IMG/VR virus record: IMGVR_UViG_3300046836_000237
Coordinates: 1-48,137 of that record
DNA length: 48,137 bases
From: a virus
Reading direction: 5' to 3' (one strand)
Position numbers and translations under genes: made by a program. The first letter of the stretch is position 1; every line of letters begins with the position of its first letter. Below, in pieces: positions 21,688-29,705 of this stretch. The notes beneath the pieces are model-generated. The model saw only the letters and a program-made list of their open reading frames with translations. It was not told where the DNA came from and searched no databases.

Positions 21688-21822
21688 GTGCCCGACCACA
21701 CTCCCGCGGTCGGCGATCCGGGCCGGCGAAACCCTCACCGATTCTCCGGTCCGCCCATTTTCCGCAAGGCGGGCGTGGGCGACGGTGCGCAAAAAGCGAA
21801 GGGAAGCGGATCGGGTAACTAG
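21688..21822 (+). CDS. Basic microprotein, 44 aa, GTG start
   Basis: GTG 21688 is preceded by AGGAG with a 6-nt spacer. The product reads MPDHTPAVGDPGRRNPHRFS, then GPPIFRKAGVGDG and a Lys/Gly/Ser tail. It is Pro/Arg-rich and probably disordered. It lies in the gap after the lipoprotein gene behind a possible promoter. The ribosome-binding site is the main support. Confidence 0.5.
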   Translation: MPDHTPAVGDPGRRNPHRFSGPPIFRKAGVGDGAQKAKGSGSGN

Positions 21823-21926
21823 ACAGTTCGCTCATGAGCGAGCTAACTTCCGCCGCGGGTTGCTACGAACAGCCCACCGTCCCGGGGACACCTTTTCGAC
21901 CGCGTTGCAAAGGGAGATCGATCGCC

Positions 21927-22391
21927 ATGTCCGAAATCGCCAGCGCAGCACCACCCCTAATCGAGTCGCCAACAATGGGAACCGCGCCACCTATGTCAGA
22001 CACCACCCCAAAAACGTTTCGCCGCGGATCGAAGGCTGAATTTATTCGCCTGCAACCGCTAAGCCGCACAGCTTCTGAGGTGATCGCCGCCGCCAAAGCG
22101 AACGGGATACGCCTCACCGATAAGAGCGTTTATTCGGTGCGGAGCATGATGAGACAGGCCGCCGCGAGCGCTGCCAAACGCAAGCCCGGCCGACAGGCCG
22201 GAGCGCTCAACAAGCCGAAGACGTCGCAGCTATCTCTCGTGTCGGTCGCGAGCACCGTGGCTGCCAATGGACGCGCGGGCTCGTCGTCAAACGCCGAGCA
22301 GTCATTCAAGCGCATCTTGATTCGCCTCGGAGTCGATCGCGCTCAAGAAATGCTCGACACCTATCTCAGGGAAGCCGAGCAGCAGCAGTGA
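21927..22391 (+). CDS. SKAEF-type protein resembling a myxobacterial family
   Basis: A 154-aa protein. The core (KTFRRGSKAEFIRLQPLSRT, then ASEVIAAAKANGIRLTDKSV and YSVRSMM) has the SKAEF, AxxVxxxAKxxGIxLT and VYxxRS pattern that I associate with a family common in Myxococcota, followed by a basic linker and a C-terminal helix (FKRILIRLGVDRAQEMLDTY). The fold suggests a winged-helix-like DNA-binding module. ATG 21927 has GGGAGA upstream and is preferred to ATG 21834. It may be a host-acquired regulator. Confidence 0.65.
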   Translation: MSEIASAAPPLIESPTMGTAPPMSDTTPKTFRRGSKAEFIRLQPLSRTASEVIAAAKANGIRLTDKSVYSVRSMMRQAAASAAKRKPGRQAGALNKPKTSQLSLVSVASTVAANGRAGSSSNAEQSFKRILIRLGVDRAQEMLDTYLREAEQQQ

Positions 22392-22933
22392 CTACCCGTC
22401 GCCGTGCCACACGCCAGCGGATCGAGGGCAACGCGCTGAGACGCGCGGAGCGCGTGGCACGGCGACGGGTGCGAAGCGAGCTCGACCGCACTGACCTAGG
22501 GCTCGTCGACCGTCAAGGGCGCCCGTGCACGCTTGGGCAATGGTCCGACTTGTTTTCGCGACGCAAACCTGGTCGCGATATGTGGGAGCGTGAGATCGCG
22601 GGTCGCTTGTGCGTGTCTACCGTGTGGATCGGGATCGATCACTCGTTTGGCCACGGGCCGCCGCTCTATTTCGAGACCATGCTCTTTTTGGACGGCGATA
22701 TGGGCGGGTGCGGCCAGTGGCGCTACCAGACCGAAGCCGCTGCGAAGCGTGGGCACCACGCGATCGCGGACTTCCTAAAAGAAGCGATCGAGGTGAACGG
22801 GCTCACGATCAAGCAAGCGGTCGACATGGTGCGCGTCGTGACAGAAAAGCGACGCGTTCCCTCGCTGACAGCTGCAGCGCCGGAGGAAAACCCGCCAACA
22901 CTTGCCCTCCCCCGGACGAGGTCTAACGGGTAG
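22388..22933 (+). CDS. Conserved phage protein, 181 aa
   Basis: GTG 22388 overlaps the preceding stop. After a basic N-terminus the core reads CVSTVWIGIDHSFGHGPPLY, FETMLF, then CGQWRYQTEAAAKRGHHAI, a pattern I have seen in many phage genomes as an uncharacterised protein. The mixed His/Asp/Trp content could form an active site, but no known catalytic motif is present. Confidence 0.72.
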   Translation: MTTRRRATRQRIEGNALRRAERVARRRVRSELDRTDLGLVDRQGRPCTLGQWSDLFSRRKPGRDMWEREIAGRLCVSTVWIGIDHSFGHGPPLYFETMLFLDGDMGGCGQWRYQTEAAAKRGHHAIADFLKEAIEVNGLTIKQAVDMVRVVTEKRRVPSLTAAAPEENPPTLALPRTRSNG

Positions 22934-22985
22934 CTTTCTCCGGGCTGCAGCTCTGAACGAAGAAAAAGGAGGGGACTTCCGACCG

Positions 22986-23240
22986 ATGTCATCGTTATCC
23001 AACGACACTATCGACCAGGCAATCGCCGAGACACGCCAAGAGTTCGAGAGGATTTTAGACCCGCCGCGACGACTCGAGATCATTGCGTTCTTGATGCGAA
23101 TGGCGCAGTCCGTCGACAGCCCGAGGCTGCTTCGCGGATGTCTCATGCTGCTAGGCGAACAGGTGCCACGCCTCGAAAAACTGTGCGACCAGGTCGACGC
23201 TATCCACGCGGCGGCGGCGAAGAAAGCGGATAGGGCATGA
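22986..23240 (+). CDS. Helical protein, paralogue of 23612-23824
   Basis: An 84-aa protein from ATG 22986, with AGGAGG about 14 nt upstream. Its core (PPRRLEIIAFLMRM, RLLRGCLMLLGEQVPRLEKL) matches the product of 23612-23824 (PPRRLAILGALLEN, RLQACLYLIKLEVHALEKL), so the two look like copies. Function unknown. Together they flank the frameshifted gene 23237-23615. Confidence 0.6.
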   Translation: MSSLSNDTIDQAIAETRQEFERILDPPRRLEIIAFLMRMAQSVDSPRLLRGCLMLLGEQVPRLEKLCDQVDAIHAAAAKKADRA

Positions 23241-23615
23241 CCCGAACACCGACGACATATGCCGAGTGGCTTGCGACCTTGCCCGAGCGCGTGCGCGCAG
23301 TGGCAGAGCGGTACCCGTCGACCACTGCGGACGGTGAGACGCTGGTCTGCTACCGCTCGACGCAGGACCCGCGCTACCACTACACGATCGGCTCGTACGG
23401 TGAGTCGAAGCCCGAGCGACACTTGCCGCTGCCGCTGCCACCCGGTGACGCTAACGCTCGTGCACGGGCACGACTCGACGCTCCCGGGCGCTGCCACGCT
23501 TGGCCAGGAGCCCGAACAGTTGATCCCGTGCGGGTGCGGTCATTGGGAGTGGCCGTCCGACGAACAGAGGCAGGCGACGCAAGCGCGCATGAAGCGCATG
23601 AGCTGGATGCCATGA
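23237..23615 (+). pseudogene. Frameshifted conserved phage protein
   Basis: The first part (23237-23443: AEWLATLPERVRAVAERYPS, TLVCYRSTQDPRYHYTIGSY) and the second part (23445-23615: VTLTLVHGHDSTLPGAATLG, then LIPCGCGHWEWPSDEQ) look like one known phage protein, but lie in different frames. The change occurs at CCC-G-GTG (23441-23447) and needs one base skipped. The second part has no ribosome-binding site; its TGA overlaps ATG 23612 in the usual way. Without a shift, translation reads on into the next gene's frame. It may be a mutation, a sequencing error or programmed +1 frameshifting. Confidence 0.6.
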
Positions 23616-23824
23616 GCGAGGCCGATGAAAAGATGGTTGCCGATCTCGTGGCAGTGGCACTCACGCGGCTGCACGACGTCTCGCCGCCCCGACGTCTGGC
23701 GATACTCGGCGCGCTCCTAGAGAACGCGTGCAGGCGCGTGTCGAAGCACAGGCTGCAAGCGTGTCTGTACCTGATAAAGCTCGAAGTCCACGCGCTCGAA
23801 AAGCTGATCGAAGGCATGTCATGA
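23612..23824 (+). CDS. Helical protein, paralogue of 22986-23240
   Basis: ATG 23612 overlaps the TGA that ends the frameshifted gene. The 70-aa product keeps PPRRL, a Cys-x-x-Leu helix and an LEKL end in the same order as 22986-23240. Its role is unknown. The pair suggests a duplication with divergence, or two subunits of a heteromer. Confidence 0.62.
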   Translation: MSEADEKMVADLVAVALTRLHDVSPPRRLAILGALLENACRRVSKHRLQACLYLIKLEVHALEKLIEGMS

Positions 23825-24111
23825 GCGCGGGATCTGGCAAGTACGACGACCTGTGCACGGCGGCGCGTGAGGCGTCCGATGCAAACGCTGTGGTACTCGT
23901 GATCATCGGCGGCAAGCTCGGGCACGGCTTCGCTGTGCAGCTCGCAACCGATTCCCCTCACGACCCTAGCGAGGCGATCGAGGGCGCGCGCGGTATGGCG
24001 CGCGCTATGCGCGAAGTCGCCGATCAAATGGAAGCCGACGCGCGAACGCTAGAGCTCGCGTTCGAGCTCACCGCGGCGGCGGCCGCTCCGACTCCGAAAG
24101 CACCCGAGTAA
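23821..24111 (+). CDS. Conserved-type phage protein, 96 aa
   Basis: ATG 23821 overlaps the preceding TGA. The core (YDDLCTAAREASDANAVVLV, then IIGGKLGHGFAVQL and MREVADQMEAD) is a pattern common in phage early regions, with one Rossmann-like strand-helix and no catalytic residues obvious to me. Its 3' end overlaps the convergent late gene 24068-24331 by 44 bp. Confidence 0.68.
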   Translation: MSAGSGKYDDLCTAAREASDANAVVLVIIGGKLGHGFAVQLATDSPHDPSEAIEGARGMARAMREVADQMEADARTLELAFELTAAAAAPTPKAPE

Positions 24112-24331
24112 CGCGCTTCGCTGCAGCAGCTTCGCGCTCGAAGCGCTCGACCGCGGTGCGCATGGCTTCGGCGGTTTGCGACTGCGCAATGGTCACGCGC
24201 TCGAGTGCGAGATCGATCACGCCCGTCACGTCTTCGGGCTCGAGTGCCGTCGCGGGCTCGAGTGCGTACGGGTGCAACGATTCGAGCTTGCGCACGAGCA
24301 CTTCGCGCGGCGGCGACGGGGTGTTAGCCAC
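24068..24331 (-). CDS. Hypothetical last gene of the late operon, 87 aa
   Basis: An 87-aa helical, charged protein (VTGVIDLALERVTIAQSQTA, then EAMRTAVERFEREAAAAKR), probably coiled-coil. It starts inside the end of the preceding membrane protein gene and ends 44 bp inside the convergent gene 23821-24111. It could be a lysis accessory by position; no family is recognised. Confidence 0.6.
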   Translation of the reverse strand: MANTPSPPREVLVRKLESLHPYALEPATALEPEDVTGVIDLALERVTIAQSQTAEAMRTAVERFEREAAAAKRVTRVLSESERPPPR

Positions 24332-24647
24332 GGGTCTTCCGCGTCGGGCGTGGGTTGATCCCGCGGTCGGCGAGCACTGACTCGACGAGCATGCGTTGCT
24401 CGCCGAGCGCTTCCGAGCAACCGTTGAGCGCGTCGACGAGCTGTCGGTTTTCGGTGTGCTGCGACTCGACGAGCTCTAACAGCTTCGTTGTGTACGACTG
24501 CGCATCCGCGATGCGTTTTTCCTGCAGCTCCGACACCTGCTTGTACAGCGTGCGAATGATCACGCAAAAGCCGGCAACCACAGCCCCCCAGCCGCCCGCG
24601 TTTTGCAGGAACGTTACAAGCACCGCGTTCACCGAAACGCCAGCCAT
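24324..24647 (-). CDS. Membrane-anchored coiled-coil protein, holin- or i-spanin-like
   Basis: A 107-aa protein with one N-terminal hydrophobic span (about 7-32, LVTFLQNAGGWGAVVAGFCV, then IIRTL), followed by a long charged helix (YKQVSELQEKRIADAQSYTT, KLLELVESQHTEN). An inner-membrane anchor plus periplasmic coiled coil is the shape of an i-spanin; a class III holin is another option. It lies two genes after the endolysin. No overlapping o-spanin is evident. Confidence 0.65.
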   Translation of the reverse strand: MAGVSVNAVLVTFLQNAGGWGAVVAGFCVIIRTLYKQVSELQEKRIADAQSYTTKLLELVESQHTENRQLVDALNGCSEALGEQRMLVESVLADRGINPRPTRKTRG

Positions 24648-24802
24648 AGGCGAGCTGTGAACGCGACGACGAGCGCGAGCACGACGCCGATCATGATCAC
24701 CATGCGTTCGAGCGCCATCACACGCGCTTCGAGCGCCATGATCCGCCCGCGCAGTGCACGTGCGCGCGGTGCTCCTGGCGTGGTGATCTCTTCTGTGGTC
24801 AT
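24629..24802 (-). CDS. Small single-span membrane protein, 57 aa
   Basis: ATG 24802 to TGA 24629-24631. A basic Ala/Arg-rich head (RARALRGRIMALEARVMALE) leads into a hydrophobic span at about residues 34-50 (MVIMIGVVLALVVAFTA) and a short tail. It overlaps the next membrane gene by 19 nt and sits 8 bases after the endolysin, so it is probably part of the lysis cassette, perhaps a small holin. Confidence 0.65.
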   Translation of the reverse strand: MTTEEITTPGAPRARALRGRIMALEARVMALERMVIMIGVVLALVVAFTARLWLAFR

Positions 24803-24809
24803 ACGGGTG

Positions 24810-25412
24810 TTAGGCGGCGCGCGCCGCTTCGAGCAACTCGGCCAGTGGAAAGTTGGGCCCGGGATCGGTGTGCGTGGTGTCGCGCGGAAACGCCGCGGTG
24901 ATGTCGGCGTGCGTGGTGATGCCGGGTTGCTTCGCGCGCAACCCCTCAGCGGTCACGTGCACGAGCGGGAGCCGCAGCACGTCGCTTCGCCACTTGATCA
25001 CATGCGCGGCGATCGCGAGCATGGGTAGCGATTGCGCGTCGAGCCACTCGGCGCGCGTCTGTTCGGCCATGCCGCACAGTTCGATCCCCTCGCCGTAAAT
25101 GTTGCCCGTCGTGCCGCAGTGGTACGCCTCACGCTCGAACGGTACGCACTGGATGCAGTCGGCCGAGTCGATCACCAGGTGCGTCGAGCGTGGGTTGCCG
25201 CCCTTGTCGCGCGGCGCGATGTTCGCGAGCTCGTGCGCGCAGTCGAATGCCTTGCCCGCACCCTCGTGACCTTCGGTGCAGTGGATCACGATCCACAGCG
25301 GCACGCCGCGGCGGACCGATCGCCGGTACCACTTCGACTCCACGAACGCGATCCGTGGCAGCGCTCGCACTGCCACGATCGGATTCGCGTATGGAGTCTC
25401 GAGCGGGTTCAT
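24810..25412 (-). CDS. Endolysin, N-acetylmuramoyl-L-alanine amidase
   Basis: A 200-aa Amidase_2-type enzyme. Probable zinc ligands are His44 (VIHCTEGHEG), His168 (ITTHADITAAF) and Asp183 (THTDPGPNFP); Glu111 (GIELCG) lies near the expected catalytic region. It cleaves the amide bond between MurNAc and L-Ala of peptidoglycan to release progeny. It has no signal peptide, so it needs a holin, with small membrane proteins encoded next to it. ATG 25412 overlaps the preceding TGA; the upstream extension is a shadow. Confidence 0.9.
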   Translation of the reverse strand: MNPLETPYANPIVAVRALPRIAFVESKWYRRSVRRGVPLWIVIHCTEGHEGAGKAFDCAHELANIAPRDKGGNPRSTHLVIDSADCIQCVPFEREAYHCGTTGNIYGEGIELCGMAEQTRAEWLDAQSLPMLAIAAHVIKWRSDVLRLPLVHVTAEGLRAKQPGITTHADITAAFPRDTTHTDPGPNFPLAELLEAARAA

Positions 25413-27490
25413 GGGATGCCGTATGTGCTGCGAGCGATATTGATCGCACGGTCTTGTACGCTCTTCGGGAGCCACGCTTTGAGCGCGGCAACAAACGCAA
25501 CTTCGCAGTCAGCCGCTGCCGCTGCCGCATTGTTCGCGCCGATGCAAGCGGCTGTCAGCGCAGCTAGCAGCGCGCCTTGCAAGGGTCCGGTGTGGTGCTC
25601 GGCAGCAGTGTCGATTCGCTGATAGGGCGCGGCGTTCGTTGGCAAAACAAACCCGTAATCAACGTGCGCGTCTTCGTCGTTGAAACTCGGATATTGATCG
25701 GCGGAGTAACCACCCGCTGCCGACGCATACAGGATGTAGGGCGCGGGGAAGTTGGCGTCCGAACCGCCGAGCAACATTGCCGACGTGACCGACGTAATAC
25801 CGGCGATGTAGCGCGACCCGCTCACGCCAGTGCCGACCAAACGATAAACGACAAACAGGCCAGGAAAGGCGCCTGTCGGGACTGCGTTGGCAAGGGTGCC
25901 GGACAACTTCAGATCGCCAGTGGCGGCAGGCGCGAACGTCGGACGGTTTCCGAAGAGCGGGTTAGCGGCAACGAATGGCGGCCGATTCAAACTCGTCGCC
26001 GCCGACAGGACCGTTCCTGCAACCAAACCCGTGAGCGAATCGAGTGCGCCCGCTATCACGACCCGCTTTGACGCCACAGCGGGATCCCAAATGTCCGTCG
26101 CATACGGCGCCAAGAGATCGGCGAGCGAAACAGCATCGTCGGCAAACGCGACGTCGTGAAACGCCGAGGCGCCGCGAACGCGCGGGCGCTTCGATGACGA
26201 GTTCCAGCTAGCATCGCCCTCGATCGGCGAAGCAGGCTCACCGCCTTCCGCAAACGGCGCGAGCTGAAACGGGATCGGTGACGTCAGTCGCCCGCCCGCA
26301 TAGACCTCGCCAGCGCCCAAGCACGTGAGGTGCGCGGCCGATGTCGCGTCGAGATCGAACAGTCCAGGCTGTGAGGCGGGCGTGCCCATGTTCGTGAGCG
26401 TGATGCTGTAATGACTATTTCGGGCTTTGAGCGTCGTCGTAGCTGTGCCCGACCCCGGCATCGTGTGCGCGTTGATCGTGGTGAAATCGTCTGTGTCGAA
26501 CACTGTGCCGATTGGAGATCGCAGCTCGAACCGCTGCACGTCGAGAAAGTTCGAGGTCACAGCGGGAACCCCGCACTTGAATGCGATCGACGATGTCAGT
26601 CCCGACTCGTGATAAAAATCTTGAAACGACAAGCGGTTACCGCCGTCGCCAGCAAGCTCAACGAACACGGGCGCGGCGGACTGGATGAATCCGCCGATCA
26701 TCACCATAAACGTTGAGTCAAAAATAAAGTCACGATACACGGGCGAGTGCGAAAACAACCCGTTGATCGCGACGCAATTTGTCATTTGCGCAAAGTCGAA
26801 ATTGACGTAGTTCGCCGACGCGCCGCAGCCGAAAAAATGGATGTATTGCGAGTTGCTCGACCCGCCCGCGTAGTCGCGACACTGCCAACCCGTGCCGCCC
26901 GTGCCCTGCAACCGAGCAACGCCGACGTCTTTGAAAACGGTGTACACACACGCGTCGATCTTGACGCCGATTCCGGTGTTCGAATCGTCGGCGGTTGCTA
27001 CTCCGAGCGCGATCCCTTCCATGCCGCCGAACAAAAACGGACCCGGCGCGGGCGTGGTTCCGCGAAAATGGATCATCGTGGTTGAGAACCCTGTCGGGAA
27101 TGTTAGGGCGCAGCATCCACTTCCGGGCCCCTTTAGATAGATCGGGCACGGCGCGCCAAAGTCGCCAGTGCCATCGAGCACAAGCTCGCCGCCCGCGCCC
27201 ATGATCCAGTCGCCAGCAGGGATCAATACTGTCCCGCCGCCCGCTGATTTCGCAGCCGCGATCGCGTTGCGAATCGACTGCGCCACGTTCGAGTTTGTGA
27301 GCGCTGCCAACCCGAGCGGCGAGCCCGGTGTGTAGTGCGCGATCGGATACTCGGCGAGGTGCGCCAGCTGTCGCGCGCTCGCGGCAAGCACCGCACGCGC
27401 TTGAATCTCAGCCTTAACGCGCCACTTCGTAGGGCCGGACCCTACAGACTCGATCGAGTCGTCGTAAATGATGTCGCCGAACTCACTCAT
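25409..27490 (-). CDS. Tail spike with right-handed beta-helix
   Basis: A 693-aa protein. Residues about 55-130 (NVAQSIRNAIAAAKSAGGGT, then VLIPAGDWIMG) are the typical start of a pectate-lyase-like beta-helix. About 300 residues of short repeated strands rich in Asn, Gly and Phe follow (QYIHFFGCGASANYVNFDFA). The C-terminal half (about 430-693) is another beta-rich and then helical domain, perhaps for trimer formation or receptor binding. It probably binds or degrades host surface polysaccharide. The N-terminus would attach to the baseplate. Confidence 0.8.
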   Translation of the reverse strand: MSEFGDIIYDDSIESVGSGPTKWRVKAEIQARAVLAASARQLAHLAEYPIAHYTPGSPLGLAALTNSNVAQSIRNAIAAAKSAGGGTVLIPAGDWIMGAGGELVLDGTGDFGAPCPIYLKGPGSGCCALTFPTGFSTTMIHFRGTTPAPGPFLFGGMEGIALGVATADDSNTGIGVKIDACVYTVFKDVGVARLQGTGGTGWQCRDYAGGSSNSQYIHFFGCGASANYVNFDFAQMTNCVAINGLFSHSPVYRDFIFDSTFMVMIGGFIQSAAPVFVELAGDGGNRLSFQDFYHESGLTSSIAFKCGVPAVTSNFLDVQRFELRSPIGTVFDTDDFTTINAHTMPGSGTATTTLKARNSHYSITLTNMGTPASQPGLFDLDATSAAHLTCLGAGEVYAGGRLTSPIPFQLAPFAEGGEPASPIEGDASWNSSSKRPRVRGASAFHDVAFADDAVSLADLLAPYATDIWDPAVASKRVVIAGALDSLTGLVAGTVLSAATSLNRPPFVAANPLFGNRPTFAPAATGDLKLSGTLANAVPTGAFPGLFVVYRLVGTGVSGSRYIAGITSVTSAMLLGGSDANFPAPYILYASAAGGYSADQYPSFNDEDAHVDYGFVLPTNAAPYQRIDTAAEHHTGPLQGALLAALTAACIGANNAAAAAADCEVAFVAALKAWLPKSVQDRAINIARSTYGIP

Positions 27491-27506
27491 GGTGCTCGAT
27501 CTCCTG

Positions 27507-28076
27507 TTAGCCGACCGTGATCGGCACCCCGTCGTTGGTGACGATATCCCCGTCGTTCGTTAGAAAATCCGCGCTCGGTTGCCCGTCGTTCACCAGCCAC
27601 AACTGTGAGATCGGGTCGAGCACGAGACGCACTGAGTCACCGGGCTGCAGCGTGCGTGCGCGTCCGAGCAACATCCCCGGATCGTCGGAGTCTGACTCTT
27701 CGCTACGGAAGTTCGCGACCACGAACGCGTTCGATCCCGCGTTCAAGATCGTCTTGCGCTTCACCGTCGCGTTCGCTGCGAAGCCCGCAAAGCGCACGCT
27801 CCCGCTCGACGCTGTTAGGTACACGTCCTGCGCGGCGGACCACCCCGACGAAACCGAGCTCGCCGGTGCGCCGAACCACGAAGGCACGTTGACCCAGTAA
27901 TCGCCCGTGCCGATCGTCACATTGAGGCGCGTGCGCGTCTTCGCATCGACCGACATGATCAGCCGCTTGCGCGCGGGATCGTCGACGATCGCAGCACCCT
28001 CGATCCGCAACGCTGGGCGCGACGTGATCGCTACCCCGTCGTTTACGCGGATTTGTGTGACGCCGAGCAAGTTCAC
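27507..28076 (-). CDS. Tail-fibre-associated protein with NDG repeats, 189 aa
   Basis: GTG 28076 overlaps the preceding TGA and has GGAGG 8 nt before it. The protein is beta-rich. Near its start it has RVNDGVAITS and near its end VNDGQPSA, LTNDGDIV and TNDGVPITVG, so a short NDG motif recurs four times. A similar double motif ends the protein of 38758-39363. It lies between spike and fibre genes, so a fibre adaptor or tip protein is likely. Confidence 0.65.
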   Translation of the reverse strand: MNLLGVTQIRVNDGVAITSRPALRIEGAAIVDDPARKRLIMSVDAKTRTRLNVTIGTGDYWVNVPSWFGAPASSVSSGWSAAQDVYLTASSGSVRFAGFAANATVKRKTILNAGSNAFVVANFRSEESDSDDPGMLLGRARTLQPGDSVRLVLDPISQLWLVNDGQPSADFLTNDGDIVTNDGVPITVG

Positions 28077-28579
28077 GGGAGCAGCCTCCAAAGGTGCGAC
28101 GTCGCGTCGTAAAGCATGTCGATCGAAGAGTATTGGGCGAGCGTGTAATCGACGCCGAGCGGGCACGAAAAGCGCGCGTGCGCGGTCGCTGTGCTCGAGA
28201 GGTGCTTGAGCTTGATCGCAAAGCCCGACCCGTTCGCGTAGGCGAGCGTCTTGCGCGGGTCACCCGTGATCGAGGGTTCGGCTGCGCCGTGGATGGCGAT
28301 CACGTCTTCGCTCGCGGTGATGATGCGCACGAGATCGGCTCCGTCGAAGCCGTCCGGATCGAATAGCGTCACGTCGTCTTCGAGCGGCGGATCGACCGTG
28401 ATCGTTTCGCTCGGCGTCGAGCCCGACGCGCCAAACGTCAACACGGTCTCTTCGGCGTCGGGATCATCGGTGAGAATGATCCCGACGCCCGCCACGTGCA
28501 GCGTGTCGCGCGTCGGCACAGGATCGGCGCCATCGGCGGTGACCTGTTTGATTCCGATCAATCCATCCAAAAAAGACAC
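28073..28579 (-). CDS. Probable tail fibre accessory protein, 168 aa
   Basis: GTG 28579 follows GGGAGG at 6 nt; the longer frame upstream is rejected. The protein is acidic and beta-rich (TLHVAGVGIILTDDPDAEET, then VLTFGASG), with an aspartate-rich middle that may bind calcium (VDPPLEDDVTLFDPDGFDGA). The C-terminal LAQYSSIDMLYDATSHLWRL resembles fibre-tip segments, and a similar strand (ISQLWLVNDG) occurs in its neighbour. Exact role unknown. Confidence 0.62.
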   Translation of the reverse strand: MSFLDGLIGIKQVTADGADPVPTRDTLHVAGVGIILTDDPDAEETVLTFGASGSTPSETITVDPPLEDDVTLFDPDGFDGADLVRIITASEDVIAIHGAAEPSITGDPRKTLAYANGSGFAIKLKHLSSTATAHARFSCPLGVDYTLAQYSSIDMLYDATSHLWRLLP

Positions 28580-28595
28580 GTGCGACCTCCCGCGG

Positions 28596-29702
28596 TTAGT
28601 AGTTTCGCGGCCCGGGATCGACCCAATTGACGATTTGCATCGCAATCACTTTGTTGCCGGCGAGCGACGGCGCGTCGGCACGATCGACCACGTATTCGAG
28701 TCTGTAGTCTTCATCCGCTGCGACGACGCGAGCGAGCGAGATCATGTCGATCACAGTGGTCTTGTCGCCCGTTGCTGTGGTGGCGGCTTGATTGATCACG
28801 ACCTCGTCGACGAGCCCCGCACCGAACGCGGTGTGTCTGCACTTCACAACGAAGTGATCGATGTGCGTCGAGCCGGTTGTTTGATGGTGTCGCACTTCGA
28901 TCGTTGACAGGGCTGCGCCGCGCGGCAAGTCGAGCGACCATGTGGGCGGCACCTCGGGTGTCCCGCCCGACGCGTCGACGGGGTTGGGCGCGATCGAGCC
29001 GTCTAGGTTTTGCAGGTATCGCCCGGTGACGTTCGCGATCTTGACGGGCGTCGTGCGCGTAGGAGATCCCGTGTAGAGATATCCTCCCGTCCCCGCGGTG
29101 ACCGTTCCCGCTTGCATCACGTTTTGTACGACCTGTGCGAGACACAGGATCGTCGGCACGCTGAAAATCCCGACCGACGTGGGCCACGTTGACCAGCCGG
29201 CTGCGCCGATCGCTTGCGTCGCGTAGCTCATGCCAGACGACGAAATGATCAGCGCTTGCGACGTGCGCGCGCTGTCGTCTTGATGCCACTTCTGATCGCC
29301 GAGCACCCACACCGCGTTTACGACGATCGCAAACAGACCCAACGTCCCGTCGCCGACGTACAAGTGCGCCTCGCTCGGGCCCGACGCCGCACCGTTCGGC
29401 ACGCGCATAACGTGCTTCCACGCGTTCGACGTGTCTGTGGTGTAGTCGTGCGGCGTCTTCGTCGACCGAATCATCGCGTGCGAAGGGTCGTTACCGATGT
29501 CGATCTTTTGCGTGTCGATGAATGTGTTTTGCTGATCGGTGCGCGCGGTGTGATCGGCGACCTCTTTTAGGAACGCGGTGCGGTTCGCCAGCACTTGGGC
29601 GAGCGCGATCACCACTTCCGCAGCATCGTCCATGAAGTCCGTTCCCTCGGGAACGATCACGGGCGAGTCGTACGACGCGACGTCTGTGATTGAAGTTGCC
29701 AT
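28596..29702 (-). CDS. Probable tail fibre protein, 368 aa
   Basis: A 368-aa protein. The N-terminus has VVIALAQVLANRTAFLKEVA, a helical stretch often seen before fibre shafts. The middle is beta-rich (EAHLYVGDGTLGLFAIVVNA) and the C-terminal half has Thr/Gly/Asn-rich strands (GSIAPNPVDASGGTPEVPPT). It follows the gpI-like tail protein as expected for the fibre gene of Mu- and P2-like phages. Sequence identity to a named fibre cannot be claimed. Confidence 0.68.
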   Translation of the reverse strand: MATSITDVASYDSPVIVPEGTDFMDDAAEVVIALAQVLANRTAFLKEVADHTARTDQQNTFIDTQKIDIGNDPSHAMIRSTKTPHDYTTDTSNAWKHVMRVPNGAASGPSEAHLYVGDGTLGLFAIVVNAVWVLGDQKWHQDDSARTSQALIISSSGMSYATQAIGAAGWSTWPTSVGIFSVPTILCLAQVVQNVMQAGTVTAGTGGYLYTGSPTRTTPVKIANVTGRYLQNLDGSIAPNPVDASGGTPEVPPTWSLDLPRGAALSTIEVRHHQTTGSTHIDHFVVKCRHTAFGAGLVDEVVINQAATTATGDKTTVIDMISLARVVAADEDYRLEYVVDRADAPSLAGNKVIAMQIVNWVDPGPRNY

Positions 29703-29705
29703 GTG

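Noticed and set aside
21834-21926. Upstream ATG 21834 for the SKAEF-type gene
   Set aside because: ATG 21927 has a clear GGGAGA site, and the extra 31 residues do not resemble the family N-terminus.
24603-25475. Rightward frames opposite the endolysin and lysis genes
   Set aside because: Opposite strand of well-supported genes and of shadow composition.
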